From Dokdonella fugitiva (GTDB taxonomy: Bacteria; Pseudomonadota; Gammaproteobacteria; Xanthomonadales; Rhodanobacteraceae), in NCBI RefSeq assembly GCF_004342425.1, contig NZ_SLWQ01000010.1, forward strand, positions 62,001-126,000: a stretch of 64,000 nt of DNA, read 5' to 3'. The notes beneath the pieces are model-generated. The model saw only the letters and a list, made by a program, of their open reading frames with translations. It had not been told where the DNA came from and searched no databases. Positions within the stretch are counted from its first letter, which is position 1. Each line of letters starts with the position of its first letter. The translations under genes and the position numbers were made by a program. Positions 1-8,759 of this stretch are shown piece after piece.

Positions 1-288
1 CTCGCTAAAGTTGGCGTCCTATGCATATCCAAGGTAATCGTCGGGTCCGTCGTTGGATGGGCTACGAGCTTCGGGTGGCGCGAGCTACTAGCCATTTTTC
101 TGGCGGGCACGGGTCTGTCATTCGTCGTGCATTTTGCAAGGGGGGCGGATTTTCGGGATTTCGCCGATATGCCGGCGGTGCCTATTTTCTTCTTGGTTTC
201 GATACTGCTGATGCTATTTGGCGCAGTGCTTGGAATTTGGGCGCGTGGACTGGTAGGGGAGCGCAAGGGTCGGCCTAGGATGAATTGA
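1..288 (+). CDS. C-terminal part of an unidentified membrane protein (5' end outside window)
   Basis: Frame 1 is open from the first base to the TGA at 286-288 and gives 95 residues without an initiator, so the gene starts upstream of the window. The product has three hydrophobic segments, about residues 5-23, 34-50 and 67-85, and a short basic tail rich in Arg and Lys (GERKGRPRMN), as expected of a polytopic inner-membrane protein. Its base composition is visibly less G+C-rich than the genes that follow. No family could be recognised. The frame was chosen because only it yields membrane-like hydrophobicity and natural codon use. Confidence 0.55.
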   Translation, partial: LAKVGVLCISKVIVGSVVGWATSFGWRELLAIFLAGTGLSFVVHFARGADFRDFADMPAVPIFFLVSILLMLFGAVLGIWARGLVGERKGRPRMN

Positions 289-378
289 AGTCGTTGATCC
301 AGATATATTTCTCGCAGTAGAGGTACGTTGTCCCCCTGTTCAGACAGCGCTCATGCTTAGCCATGCGATCATTCGTGA

Positions 379-1947
379 ATGGAGACGTGGGCTGCGTGCT
401 TGCGAGGTATTGGTGTTGCGCTACTCGCCACGATGCTCGGCGCGTGCGCGACCTTGCGCACGGACTTGCCGAAGCCGCCGTCGACGGCGCTGCCCGCGGT
501 CGCCGACACGGCGTCGACGCGCTACGTCGCGGGTGAAGTCGCCGCACATCCGGGGCAATCCGGTTTCCGTCCGCTGCTCGGCAACGCGAACGCGCTGATG
601 AGTCGCGTCGTGCTCGCCGATGCGGCGCGCCATTCGATCGACCTGCAGTACTACATCTTCAAGAACGACGCGACCGGCCGTCTCGTCGCGCAGCGCCTGC
701 TCGCCGCCGCCGACCGCGGCGTGCGCGTGCGCATCCTGCTCGACGACCTCGACATTTCGAAGGAGGACCGCCTGCTCGATGCGCTCGACGCGCATCCGAA
801 CATCGAGGTGCGCCTGTTCAATCCATTCCGCTTCCGCCACCGGTCGATCCTCGCCAAGGCGAGCCAGTTCCTCCTCGAAGGCCCCCGCCTCAACCGGCGC
901 ATGCACAACAAGGCGTTCATCGTCGACGGCATGCAGGCGATCGTCGGCGGTCGCAACATAGGCGACGCGTATTTCGACGCGGGCGAGGAGGTGCACTTCC
1001 GCGACCTCGACGTGCTCGCCATCGGCCCGGTCGTCGCGCAGGTTGCCGCGATGTTCGACCGCTACTGGAACAGCGACGCGGCGTTTCCCGTCACCGCGTA
1101 CAGCGACAACCAGGTCAGCGAAGCCAACCTCGCGACCCTGCGCGTACGCTTGCTGCGCGACGCACGCGCGTTCAAGGAAAGCGAGTACGCCGACGTCGTC
1201 GCCCAGGACCTGCCCAATGGCCCGAGCGCGGAACACAAGGGCGGATGGTTCTGGGGCGAGGCACGCCTCGCCGCGGACGATCCCGCCAAGGTCGATCCTT
1301 CGCCCGGCGTCGACGAGCGCCGGCTGCGCCATATCGCGCCGGCCCTGCGGCGCGAACTCGACGCCGCGAGGTCGCAGGCGCTGCTCGTCTCGCCGTACTT
1401 CATCCCGGGCGACGAAGGCGTCGCGCTGCTCGCCGCGCTCGTCGCGCGCGGAGCGACGGTGAAGGTGCTGACCAACGCGCTGTCGGCGACCGACGAGCCG
1501 GAAGTGCACGCGGGCTACGCGAAGTATCGCGAGGACCTGCTGCGGGCCGGTGTCGAGCTGTACGAACTCGAGGGACTGCGCGGCGCCGGCGTCCAGCGCG
1601 CCTACGGCACGTCGTCGGGCGTGAGCCTGCATGCGAAGACGATGGTGATCGACCACCGCCGCGTATTCGTCGGCTCGATGAATTTCGATCCGCGCTCGGT
1701 CACGTTCAACACCGAGATGGGCGTGATCGTCGACAGCCCCGGGCTCGCCGATGCGATCGAACAGTTCTTCGCGCACGCGACCGCGCCCGACAATGCCTAT
1801 CACGTGGAACTCGTGCATGGCCGCTTGCGCTGGACCGGCCAGGAGGACGGCAAACCGATCGAGTATGACCACGATCCCGGCGCCTCGCGCTGGCAGCGCG
1901 CGAAACTGCGCATGCTGCGCTTGCTGCCAATCGAAGGATTGCTTTGA
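379..1947 (+). CDS. ClsC-like phospholipase D family lipoprotein (cardiolipin synthase-like)
   Basis: This 522-residue protein has two HKD catalytic motifs: H176-N-K178 with D183 (HNKAFIVDG, followed by GGRNIGDAYF) and H418-A-K420 with D425 (HAKTMVID, then GSMNFDPRS). These wordings match the ClsC/YmdC branch of cardiolipin synthases, which make cardiolipin from two phospholipids by phosphatidyl transfer. The N-terminus is a short signal with a lipobox (LGAC, Cys23), so anchoring at the membrane surface is predicted. The ATG at 379 gives that signal a normal length. The stop overlaps the next start (TGATG), the first step of a three-gene operon with a VTT protein and an EEP phosphatase, an arrangement reminiscent of E. 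coli clsB-ybhP-ybhN. The catalytic assignment is strong; the exact lipid substrate is inferred. Confidence 0.9.
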   Translation: METWAACLRGIGVALLATMLGACATLRTDLPKPPSTALPAVADTASTRYVAGEVAAHPGQSGFRPLLGNANALMSRVVLADAARHSIDLQYYIFKNDATGRLVAQRLLAAADRGVRVRILLDDLDISKEDRLLDALDAHPNIEVRLFNPFRFRHRSILAKASQFLLEGPRLNRRMHNKAFIVDGMQAIVGGRNIGDAYFDAGEEVHFRDLDVLAIGPVVAQVAAMFDRYWNSDAAFPVTAYSDNQVSEANLATLRVRLLRDARAFKESEYADVVAQDLPNGPSAEHKGGWFWGEARLAADDPAKVDPSPGVDERRLRHIAPALRRELDAARSQALLVSPYFIPGDEGVALLAALVARGATVKVLTNALSATDEPEVHAGYAKYREDLLRAGVELYELEGLRGAGVQRAYGTSSGVSLHAKTMVIDHRRVFVGSMNFDPRSVTFNTEMGVIVDSPGLADAIEQFFAHATAPDNAYHVELVHGRLRWTGQEDGKPIEYDHDPGASRWQRAKLRMLRLLPIEGLL

Positions 1948-2615
1948 TGCGCAGGCGCCTGCTCGCGCTCGCCGGCGTGCTCGCGCTCGCCGCGGCGGCC
2001 GCCGCGGTGTGGCAGCTCGCGCCGCACGTCACGCACGCGACCGTCGCGGACGTGTTCGCCGCGGCGGAGCGCTGGCGCCATTCGGCCTGGGCGGCGCCGC
2101 TCCTGCTCGTCGCGTTCGTGGTCGGCGGTCTCGTCGCGTTCCCGGTCAACCTGCTCACCGCACTCGCGATCGTCGTGCTCGGCCCGTGGCTCGGCGCGCC
2201 GTGCGCGCTCGCCGGCGCGCTGCTCAGCGCGGTCGCGGTGCACGAGATCGGTCGCGCCTTGCCCGAGCGCTTCCATGCACGGCTCGCCGCGCCGCGCTGG
2301 CGCCACGTGCGGGAACGCATCCTCGCGCACGGCGTGCTCGCAGTCGCCGCCGTGCGGATCGTGCCGGTCGCGCCCTACAGCGTGGTCAGCCTCGCCGCCG
2401 GCATGCTGCGCGTGAAGCGCGTCGACTACGTCGCGGGCACCGCGCTCGGCATGGCGCCCGGCGTCGCGCTGTATGCGGTGTTCGCGGATCGTGCCGCGGC
2501 CGCCCTGCGCGATCCGCACCCGCTCGCCTGGCTGTCGCTGCTCGGCGTGGTGGTCGTGATCCTCGCGCTCGCCTGGTTCGCGCGTTCGCGCCATCGCGCG
2601 CGCGGCGTGCGCTGA
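1947..2615 (+). CDS. VTT (TVP38/TMEM64/DedA-related) membrane protein
   Basis: The product is a 222-residue polytopic membrane protein with hydrophobic spans near residues 4-24, 47-75, 85-105, 137-160 and 195-213. It carries the VTT-family centre (FPVNLLTALAIVVLGP and the later VRIVPVAPYSVVSLAAG). VTT/DedA proteins are implicated in lipid scramblase or undecaprenyl/phospholipid flippase activity. The ATG at 1947 overlaps the TGA of the phospholipase gene by one base; a TTG one codon upstream is a less likely start. Its own TGA overlaps the ATG of the EEP gene. Translational coupling with a phospholipase D suggests a role in phospholipid handling; that role is inferred. Confidence 0.85.
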   Translation: MRRRLLALAGVLALAAAAAAVWQLAPHVTHATVADVFAAAERWRHSAWAAPLLLVAFVVGGLVAFPVNLLTALAIVVLGPWLGAPCALAGALLSAVAVHEIGRALPERFHARLAAPRWRHVRERILAHGVLAVAAVRIVPVAPYSVVSLAAGMLRVKRVDYVAGTALGMAPGVALYAVFADRAAAALRDPHPLAWLSLLGVVVVILALAWFARSRHRARGVR

Positions 2616-3289
2616 TGCGCATCGCGACCTGGAACCTGCACGAGGCCGTCGGCGTCGACGGCCGCTGCCTGCCCGTGCGGATTGCGCGCGTGCTCGCCGA
2701 GCTCGACGCCGACATCATCGCGCTGCAGGAATTCTCGCCACGCCGCAGCACGCTGGACGAGCTCTCGGCGGAGCTCGAGCATGCTGCCGGCGCGAGTCTG
2801 GTCGTGATGCCGACCTTCCTCAAGCGCGGCCGCGTATTCGGCAACGCGCTGCTCTGCCGCGTCCCGATCGTATCGGTGGATGCGCGCGAGCTCGCACTCG
2901 AACGGCGCGAGCCGCGCAACGTGATCGACGCGCGCATCGACTGGGACGGCCGGCCGCTGCGCGTGCTCGCGACGCACCTCGGCCTGCGTCGTGCCGAACG
3001 CATCCAGCAGGTCGAGCGACTCGATGCGCTGCTCGACGAGGATGCGCCGACCGTGCTCCTCGGCGATTTCAACGAATGGCGCCTGCACGGCTGCCTCGCG
3101 GTGATCGAACGCCGCCTCGCGCGCGTGCCGGCGCCGCCGACGTTCCCGTCGCCGTGCCCGGTCGCGCGGCTCGATCGCCTGTTCGTTTCGGCAGGCTTGC
3201 GCGTATCCCACGTGCGTACGCATCGCAGTCGCAGCGCGATGGTGGCGTCGGACCACCTGCCGCTGGTCGCGACGCTCGAACGCGCCTGA
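2615..3289 (+). CDS. Endonuclease/exonuclease/phosphatase (EEP) family hydrolase
   Basis: The 224-residue product has the EEP fold signatures in order: the N-terminal TWNLHEAVG, the metal-binding Glu in IIALQEF, LGDFNEW near residue 150, and the C-terminal SDHLPLVATL that supplies the catalytic Asp-His pair. The family includes Mg-dependent phosphodiesterases acting on nucleic acids, phosphoinositides or sphingomyelin. The start overlaps the preceding TGA (TGATG). E. coli clsB sits beside the EEP gene ybhP, so co-occurrence with a cardiolipin synthase-like gene has precedent. There is no signal peptide. A phospholipid headgroup substrate is a guess from context. Confidence 0.88.
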   Translation: MRIATWNLHEAVGVDGRCLPVRIARVLAELDADIIALQEFSPRRSTLDELSAELEHAAGASLVVMPTFLKRGRVFGNALLCRVPIVSVDARELALERREPRNVIDARIDWDGRPLRVLATHLGLRRAERIQQVERLDALLDEDAPTVLLGDFNEWRLHGCLAVIERRLARVPAPPTFPSPCPVARLDRLFVSAGLRVSHVRTHRSRSAMVASDHLPLVATLERA

Positions 3290-3363
3290 ACAAGGCGTCA
3301 CGGACAGCCGCGGCTCAGCGATGCGCGACGAGCATGGACTCCCGTCTCGGTGGAGTGCACACG

Positions 3364-3516
3364 ATGATCCGCAAGCTCAAATCCGGCGAATACCGCCTCT
3401 ATTCGCGCAAGACCGACCCGCGCACCGGCAAGCGCCGCAACCTCGGCACGTTCCGCACCCGCGCGGCGGCCGAAAAGCACGAGCGCGAGGTGCAGTACTT
3501 CAAGCGCCACGGGTAA
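3364..3516 (+). CDS. Small basic conserved protein, 50 residues
   Basis: A short open frame encodes 50 residues very rich in Lys and Arg (MIRKLKSGEYRLYSRK at the start, then TGKRRNLGTF and AAEKHEREVQYFKRHG). I recognise it as a conserved small protein of proteobacteria whose sequence resembles the Arm DNA-binding domain of tyrosine recombinases, but no function is established. A purine-rich GGTGGAG about eight bases upstream fits a ribosome-binding site for the ATG at 3364. An in-frame ATG at 3331 is possible but would add an unlike N-terminus. It lies downstream of the EEP gene and converges with sdaA. Confidence 0.7.
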   Translation: MIRKLKSGEYRLYSRKTDPRTGKRRNLGTFRTRAAAEKHEREVQYFKRHG

Positions 3517-3570
3517 GCGCAGGTGGCGGGGCTCTGCAGGAGGCGCCAGTCGCGATGCTCCCCGGGGCCG

Positions 3571-3591
3571 GGCGGCTGCAGCCGCTCCTAC
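3571..3591. repeat. REP-like palindrome between convergent genes
   Basis: A perfect 14-bp palindrome (gcggctgcagccgc, 3572-3585) is followed by tcctac. The combination resembles the GTAGGAGCGGCT...AGCCGC hairpins scattered between genes in xanthomonads. It sits in the 88-bp gap between the small basic protein gene and the end of sdaA. There is no T-run, so a terminator role is not obvious. Confidence 0.4.
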
Positions 3592-3604
3592 GGGTTGCGC
3601 GCCA

Positions 3605-4987
3605 TCAGCACTCGATGACGTTCACCGCGAGACCGCCGCGGCTGGTCTCCTTGTACTTGTCCTGCATGTCGCGGCCGGTGTCGCGCATCGTCTTGATGAC
3701 CTTGTCGAGGCTCACCTTGTGCTTGCCGTCGCCGCGCATCGCCATGCGCGAGGCGTTGATCGCCTTGACCGAGCCCATCGCATTGCGCTCGATGCACGGG
3801 ATCTGCACGAGGCCGCCGATCGGATCGCAGGTGAGGCCGAGGTTGTGTTCCATGCCGATCTCGGCCGCGTTCTCGATCTGGCCCGGGCTGCCGCCGAGCG
3901 CGGCGGTGAGCCCGGCGGCTGCCATCGAGCAGGCGACACCGACTTCGCCCTGGCAGCCGACCTCGGCGCCGGAGATCGACGCGTTCTCCTTGTAGAGGAT
4001 GCCGACCGCCGCCGCGGTCATGAGGAAGTCGCGCACGCCCTGCGCCGTCGCGCCGGGACAGAAGCGGTCGTAGTAGTGCAGCACCGCGGGGATGATGCCG
4101 GCCGCGCCATTGGTCGGCGCGGTGACGACGCGCCCGCCGGCGGCGTTCTCCTCGTTCACCGCGAGGGCATAGAGATTGACCCAGTCGAGCGTGGTCAGCG
4201 GGTCGCGCATCGCCGCCTCGGGACGCGACGACAGTTCCGCATGCAGCGCGGGCGCGCGTCGCGCGACGTGCAGCCCGCCCGGCAGCGTGCCTGCCTCGCG
4301 GATGCCGCGCGCGACGCAGGCCTGCATCGCGCGCCAGATCTCGTCGAGCCCGGCGTCGATCTGCTCGCGCGTGCGCCAGGCAAGTTCGTTCGCATACATG
4401 AGCGCGGCCATCGTGAGCCCGCTCTCCTCGCAGCGCCGCAGGAGTTCCTCGCCCGAATGGAACGGGTAGGTGAGCGGCGTCTCGTCGGCGACGATGCGGT
4501 CTTCCGCCGCCTCGTCCTGGTTGACGACGAAGCCGCCGCCGACCGAGTAGTAGTCGCGCGTGGCGAGCACGTTGCCGTCGGCGTCGTAGGCGGTGAAGCG
4601 CATGCCGTTGGTGTGGAACGGCAGCTTCTGCCGCTTGTTCATGATGAGGTCGGACTTCTCGTCGAACGCGATCTCGTGCTCGCCGTGCAGGCGGATGCGC
4701 TTGTTCTTTCGGATGCGCTCGAGCGCGGGCGGAATGAGGTCGGGATCGATCTCGTTCGGCCAGTGGCCCTCGAGGCCCATGAGCACGGCCTTGTCGGTGC
4801 CATGGCCGCGGCCGGTCAGAGCGAGCGAACCGAACACTTCGGCGCGCACGCGCGCCGTGCGCGCGAGGTCGCCGCTCTCGACGAGCCATTTCTGGACGAA
4901 GCGCGCGGCCGCGCGCATCGGCCCGACCGTGTGCGAGGACGACGGCCCGATGCCGATCTTGAAGAGGTCGAAGACGCTGACGGCCAT
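3605..4987 (-). CDS. sdaA: L-serine ammonia-lyase (iron-sulfur dependent serine dehydratase)
   Basis: The 460-residue product matches single-chain SdaA enzymes in length and sequence: VFDLFKIGIGPSSSHTVGPM at the N-terminus, then NGAAGIIPAVLHYY, and late Cys-containing blocks (GVACSMAAAG, CDPIGGLVQIPCIERN) that supply the ligands of the 4Fe-4S cluster. It deaminates L-serine to pyruvate and ammonia in the cytoplasm. The ATG at 4987 places the conserved SVFDLFKIG directly after the initiator. It stands alone, convergent with the small basic protein gene and divergent from the glutaredoxin-like gene. Confidence 0.96.
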   Translation of the reverse strand: MAVSVFDLFKIGIGPSSSHTVGPMRAAARFVQKWLVESGDLARTARVRAEVFGSLALTGRGHGTDKAVLMGLEGHWPNEIDPDLIPPALERIRKNKRIRLHGEHEIAFDEKSDLIMNKRQKLPFHTNGMRFTAYDADGNVLATRDYYSVGGGFVVNQDEAAEDRIVADETPLTYPFHSGEELLRRCEESGLTMAALMYANELAWRTREQIDAGLDEIWRAMQACVARGIREAGTLPGGLHVARRAPALHAELSSRPEAAMRDPLTTLDWVNLYALAVNEENAAGGRVVTAPTNGAAGIIPAVLHYYDRFCPGATAQGVRDFLMTAAAVGILYKENASISGAEVGCQGEVGVACSMAAAGLTAALGGSPGQIENAAEIGMEHNLGLTCDPIGGLVQIPCIERNAMGSVKAINASRMAMRGDGKHKVSLDKVIKTMRDTGRDMQDKYKETSRGGLAVNVIEC

Positions 4988-5147
4988 GGTGATGGAATGA
5001 GGCGACGGAAAACATGCAGTGTACTCCGACCTGCGCGGAGCAAGCCGGCCCGTCGTCGCGTCATCCGAGCCGCTGCCGTGCGGCCGTGCGATACGCCTCG
5101 GCTACACTGTGCCGACGCCGCATCGCGGATGCGGAGCGGAACCCCGC

Positions 5148-5378
5148 ATGCACTTCGTCCTCTACCAGCGCGACGACTGCGCATTGTGCGACCACGCGCT
5201 CGCCATGCTCGCCGCCGTGCGCGCACCGGAATTCGCCAGCGTATGGATCGACGACGACGCCGCGCTCGAAGCGCGCTACGGTGCGCGCGTACCGGTGCTG
5301 CGCGACGAGCGTGACGGACGCGAACTCGAGTGGCCGTTCGACCCCGAACGCCTCACTGCATTCCTGCGCCACGCGTAG
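5148..5378 (+). CDS. Glutaredoxin-like (DUF836) protein
   Basis: A 76-residue protein with a thioredoxin-fold start: a beta strand (MHFVLYQR), then the redox motif C-A-L-C (DDCALCDHA, Cys12 and Cys15), and later the cis-Pro region (ARVPVLRD). Length and motif place it in the small glutaredoxin-like/DUF836 family, whose members act as thiol oxidoreductases or unassigned redox proteins. The ATG at 5148 is the only start that leaves the strand-CxxC spacing normal. It is transcribed away from sdaA and converges on the first delta-60-repeat gene. Confidence 0.8.
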   Translation: MHFVLYQRDDCALCDHALAMLAAVRAPEFASVWIDDDAALEARYGARVPVLRDERDGRELEWPFDPERLTAFLRHA

Positions 5379-5451
5379 GGCAAGGCATTCCCGGACGCGC
5401 GACGTGGGGCGAGGCTACCTCCCCATCCCGGCCGATGGCGCTGCGTGGCGG

Positions 5452-6876
5452 TTACTCGAACCAGTCCGCGAAGATGAGTTCGTCCGTGATGCGTGCGACC
5501 ATGAAGTCGGCGTGGCCGAGGTCGGCCACGTTGAGGGCACCGGCGAGCACGATCTTCGAGCCTTGCGCGGCGATGCCGTTGAAGAGCTGGCCCGATGGCA
5601 TGCTCTGCTCGAAGTCGTACAGGCGCTTGCCGACCGTGCCGAAGGTCGGATCGAGCAGGCCATCGGGTCGCAGCCGGATCACCGTGCCGTACTCGTAGGC
5701 CGGCGGTACCTGCAGGCCGAGTGAAGTCCCCGCGACGAGCAGGCGGCCGTTGCCCTGCTCGAGCAGCGAGAAGCCGTAATCGGCGCCGTTCGGCGCGAGA
5801 TCGAGCGAGACGACCGTCTTGCCGCCGATGCCGAAGGTCGCGTCGGGCGATCCATCGGGTTGGAGGCGCGCGACGGCGATGTCGAGGTTCCCCGCCTGCG
5901 GATCGTTGGCCGAGGTAGGACTGGAATCGACGGCCCCGGACAGCACGATGCGTTCCTGCCGGTCGATGATCATGCCGATCGCCTGGTCGTGGTTGTTGCC
6001 GTTGGCGCCGCCGAGGTCGAACGCGAGGGTCGCGCGGCCATCGGCGCTGAAGTCGGGATCCGGCTGGCCATTCGGCAGCAGGCGCACCACGGCCATGTCG
6101 AGTCCGCCGGGCGAGCCGCGGTCGGCGAAGCCCGCGGCGATGATGCGTCCCGCCGCATCGATCGCGACGCACTGCGCCTGGTCGTCCTTGATGCCGCCGA
6201 GGTTGAAGCCGACCGTCACGCGCCCCGTGAGGTTGAACGCGGTGTCGCGCGAGCCGTCCGTGTTGAGTTGCAGGATCGCGAAGTCCATTCCGTTGGACGC
6301 CGTGCTGGCCGAGCCGGCCACGACGATGCGGCCGTTCGGGCGCAACGCGACGGCGAGGGCCTGGTCGGAATTGTTGCCGCCCAAGTCGAAAGCGACGACG
6401 CTCTTGCCGCTGCCATTGCCGAAGCCGGCGGTGTCGAGGGTGCCGTCGCTGTTGAGACGCGCGATCGCGAAGTCCCCGTTGCTGCCCAGGTGCGGTGCGC
6501 TCGTGCCGACGATGACGATCTTGCCGTCGGGCTGCACGGCGAGGCCGGTGCAGATGTCGTCGCCGCCGTCGAAATCGACCGTGGTACGTCCGTCGAAGCT
6601 GAAACTGGTGTCGAGCTCGCCATCGGCGGTGAAGCGGGCGACGTAGAAATCGCTCGAGTCGACGCCCGCGGCCTGGGACCCGCAGATGAGGATCTTGCCG
6701 TCGGCCTGCACGGCCGTGCCCGCGATGGGGTTGGGGTACGCATCGAGGATGCCCGACAGGCGGAAACCGCCATCGCCGAAGTCCGGATCGAGGTCACCGT
6801 CCGCGGCGATGGCGTGGTTGGCCATCGCCGCGGCGATGAGGATGGCGCAGAAGCTGCGCGGGGTGATGACGTGCAT
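5452..6876 (-). CDS. Secreted delta-60-repeat protein (paralogue 1)
   Basis: The 474-residue product begins with a signal peptide (cleavage expected after ANHAIA) followed by about seven delta-60 repeats of roughly 55-60 residues. Each has the pattern DG.LD..FG..G, then QPDGKI...G and a F..AR...DG segment; a beta-propeller-like fold is likely. No catalytic residues are visible. The ATG at 6876 was chosen because it gives a clean signal peptide and has GGGAGAA just upstream; longer frames do not. The protein ends in IFADWFE, a variant of the tail shared with six other exported proteins here. It ends close to the 3' end of the glutaredoxin-like gene. Confidence 0.88.
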   Translation of the reverse strand: MHVITPRSFCAILIAAAMANHAIAADGDLDPDFGDGGFRLSGILDAYPNPIAGTAVQADGKILICGSQAAGVDSSDFYVARFTADGELDTSFSFDGRTTVDFDGGDDICTGLAVQPDGKIVIVGTSAPHLGSNGDFAIARLNSDGTLDTAGFGNGSGKSVVAFDLGGNNSDQALAVALRPNGRIVVAGSASTASNGMDFAILQLNTDGSRDTAFNLTGRVTVGFNLGGIKDDQAQCVAIDAAGRIIAAGFADRGSPGGLDMAVVRLLPNGQPDPDFSADGRATLAFDLGGANGNNHDQAIGMIIDRQERIVLSGAVDSSPTSANDPQAGNLDIAVARLQPDGSPDATFGIGGKTVVSLDLAPNGADYGFSLLEQGNGRLLVAGTSLGLQVPPAYEYGTVIRLRPDGLLDPTFGTVGKRLYDFEQSMPSGQLFNGIAAQGSKIVLAGALNVADLGHADFMVARITDELIFADWFE

Positions 6877-6925
6877 GCTGGTTCTCCCGTTGGTGCACCG
6901 GAGCCAGCCGCAAGCCGCCCCGTCG

Positions 6926-8536
6926 CTAGTCGGCCGGCACGTGGCCGTGGGCGGCTTCGACCGCCGGCGTGCGCCAACCCGATCGCACGCCCCACAGGTA
7001 GAACGCAAAACCGACCACGGCTATGACAGCGAGGTCCCAGCCATAGGGCAGGTACCCCTTGCCGCCGAAGCGCTCGCTGCCGCCCCAGGACAGCAGCGCG
7101 ATCACGGGCAGGTAGGCGATCAGCCACCATGCGCCCTTGAGCTGGCGGTCGAAATCGCGCCAGCCGGCTTTCGCCTGGTAGTAGAAGTAGACGGGGAGCG
7201 CGACCACCATCAGCAGGATGATCTCGCCGGTCAGCGGCCACTTCGCCCAGTACAGCAGCTCGGTCGCGAACACGAATGCGAACGCGGCGAGCACGGGCAG
7301 CGCGTTCAGCCGGAACGGGCGGTGCAGGTCCGGCGCAGTGCGGCGCAGGCTCATCGCGCTGACCGGCCCGGTCATGTACGAGATGATCGTCGCGACCGAG
7401 ATCACCGCCGCGAGCGTGCCCCAGCCGCGGAAGAAGAACAGGAAGATGTACGAGACGACGAGGTTGAACCACATCGCCGGGCGCGGCACGCCCCACACCG
7501 GATGCACGCGACCGAGGATCTTCGGCATCGTGCCGTTGCGTTCCATGCCGTAGATCATGCGCGCGGTCGTCGCGGTGTAGGTGATGCCGGTGCCGCTCGG
7601 GCTCACGAATGCGTCGGCGTAGAGCAGGATTGCGAGCCAGTTGAGGTTGACCAGCAGCGCGAGTTCGGCGAACGGCGAGCGGAAGTCGATGCCCTTCCAG
7701 CCGACCTGGGCGAGCAGCTCCGACGGCACCGAGCCGATGTAGGCGACCTGCAGGATGAGATAGACGATCGTGGCGAGCCCGATCGAACCGAGCACTGCGA
7801 ACGGGATCGCCTTGCCCGGGTTGCGCGCCTCGCCGGCGAGGTTGACCGGGCTCTGGAAGCCGTTGTAGCTGAACACGATGCCGGCGGTCGCGACGGCGGT
7901 GAGCACCGCGGCCCAGTCGATCGTGTGCTCGGAGCCCGGATGGATGCCGACGGAGAAGTTGCCGGTGTGGAAGCCGCTCGCGATCAGCGCGACGCCGGTC
8001 GCCGCGGGCACGACGAGCTTGAAGATCGTGATCGCGGTGTTGGAGTGCGCGAACAGCTTCACGCTCCAGAAGTTGAGCAGGAAGTAGACGATCACGAGCG
8101 CCGCGGCGATCCACAGGCCCGGCACGGTCAGCTCGCCATGCCCGTCGGGCAGATGCATGAACAATCCCTGCGCCCACGGCCATGGCCATGAGGCCATGTA
8201 TTGCACCGACGCTTCGGCCTCGACCGGGATTACCGAGACGATCGCGATCCAGTTCGCCCACGCGCCGATGAAGCCGACCAGCGAGCCGTGCGAATAGTGG
8301 CTGTAGCGCACCATGCCGCCCGATTCGGGGAACATCGCGCCGAGTTCGGCATAGGTGAGCGCGATCGTGGTGATCACGATCGCGCCGATCACCCACGCCC
8401 AGATCGCGCCGGGACCGGCGAGGCCGGCTGCGCGCCAGGCGCCGAACAGCCAGCCGGAACCGATGATCGAGCCGAGGCCGGTCAGCATCAGCGCGAAGGC
8501 GCCGACGTCGCGGCGGATGGAAGAATGCTCGGACAT
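6926..8536 (-). CDS. APC-superfamily amino acid permease
   Basis: A 536-residue polytopic protein with about twelve to fourteen hydrophobic spans and the APC signature in the first helix (GLGSIIGSGWLFG) and the following region (YAELGAMFPESGG). Such carriers are proton- or ion-coupled amino acid symporters of the inner membrane. The N-terminal sequence resembles the aspartate-proton symporter group (B. subtilis YveA type), but the substrate cannot be fixed from sequence alone. It lies 49 bp upstream, in the same direction, of delta-60 paralogue 1, so a joint transcript is possible. It interrupts an otherwise tandem set of repeat proteins. Confidence 0.9.
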   Translation of the reverse strand: MSEHSSIRRDVGAFALMLTGLGSIIGSGWLFGAWRAAGLAGPGAIWAWVIGAIVITTIALTYAELGAMFPESGGMVRYSHYSHGSLVGFIGAWANWIAIVSVIPVEAEASVQYMASWPWPWAQGLFMHLPDGHGELTVPGLWIAAALVIVYFLLNFWSVKLFAHSNTAITIFKLVVPAATGVALIASGFHTGNFSVGIHPGSEHTIDWAAVLTAVATAGIVFSYNGFQSPVNLAGEARNPGKAIPFAVLGSIGLATIVYLILQVAYIGSVPSELLAQVGWKGIDFRSPFAELALLVNLNWLAILLYADAFVSPSGTGITYTATTARMIYGMERNGTMPKILGRVHPVWGVPRPAMWFNLVVSYIFLFFFRGWGTLAAVISVATIISYMTGPVSAMSLRRTAPDLHRPFRLNALPVLAAFAFVFATELLYWAKWPLTGEIILLMVVALPVYFYYQAKAGWRDFDRQLKGAWWLIAYLPVIALLSWGGSERFGGKGYLPYGWDLAVIAVVGFAFYLWGVRSGWRTPAVEAAHGHVPAD

Positions 8537-8759
8537 GCAGGAACCCCAGGTCGCCGCGGAGCGCGGCCTATCCCCCGATGGTCGCAGGTCGGGTCGCGAA
8601 TGTCAGCGCCCGGGTGGCGGGGCGTCGTCCTCTCGCTGGCCCACGCCGAGGGTGGACGAATGGGATCCTGTCGCGCGCGAGTGCTGTTCGCGTGGGCGGC
8701 AGACGCGATGGTCCTGCGTGCCCGGCTTCTTGAGCCCGGGCCTCATCACGCTTTGCCGC

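Noticed and set aside
21..278. The 85-codon frame with an ATG at 21
   Set aside because: Frame 1 across the same DNA gives a hydrophobic, membrane-like C-terminus ending at 288; the other frame reads as random Arg/Gly-rich sequence.
421..1872. A long minus-strand frame opposite the phospholipase D gene
   Set aside because: It is an antisense shadow caused by high G+C; the plus-strand protein has two intact HKD motifs. Similar long shadows opposite other genes were dismissed for the same reason.
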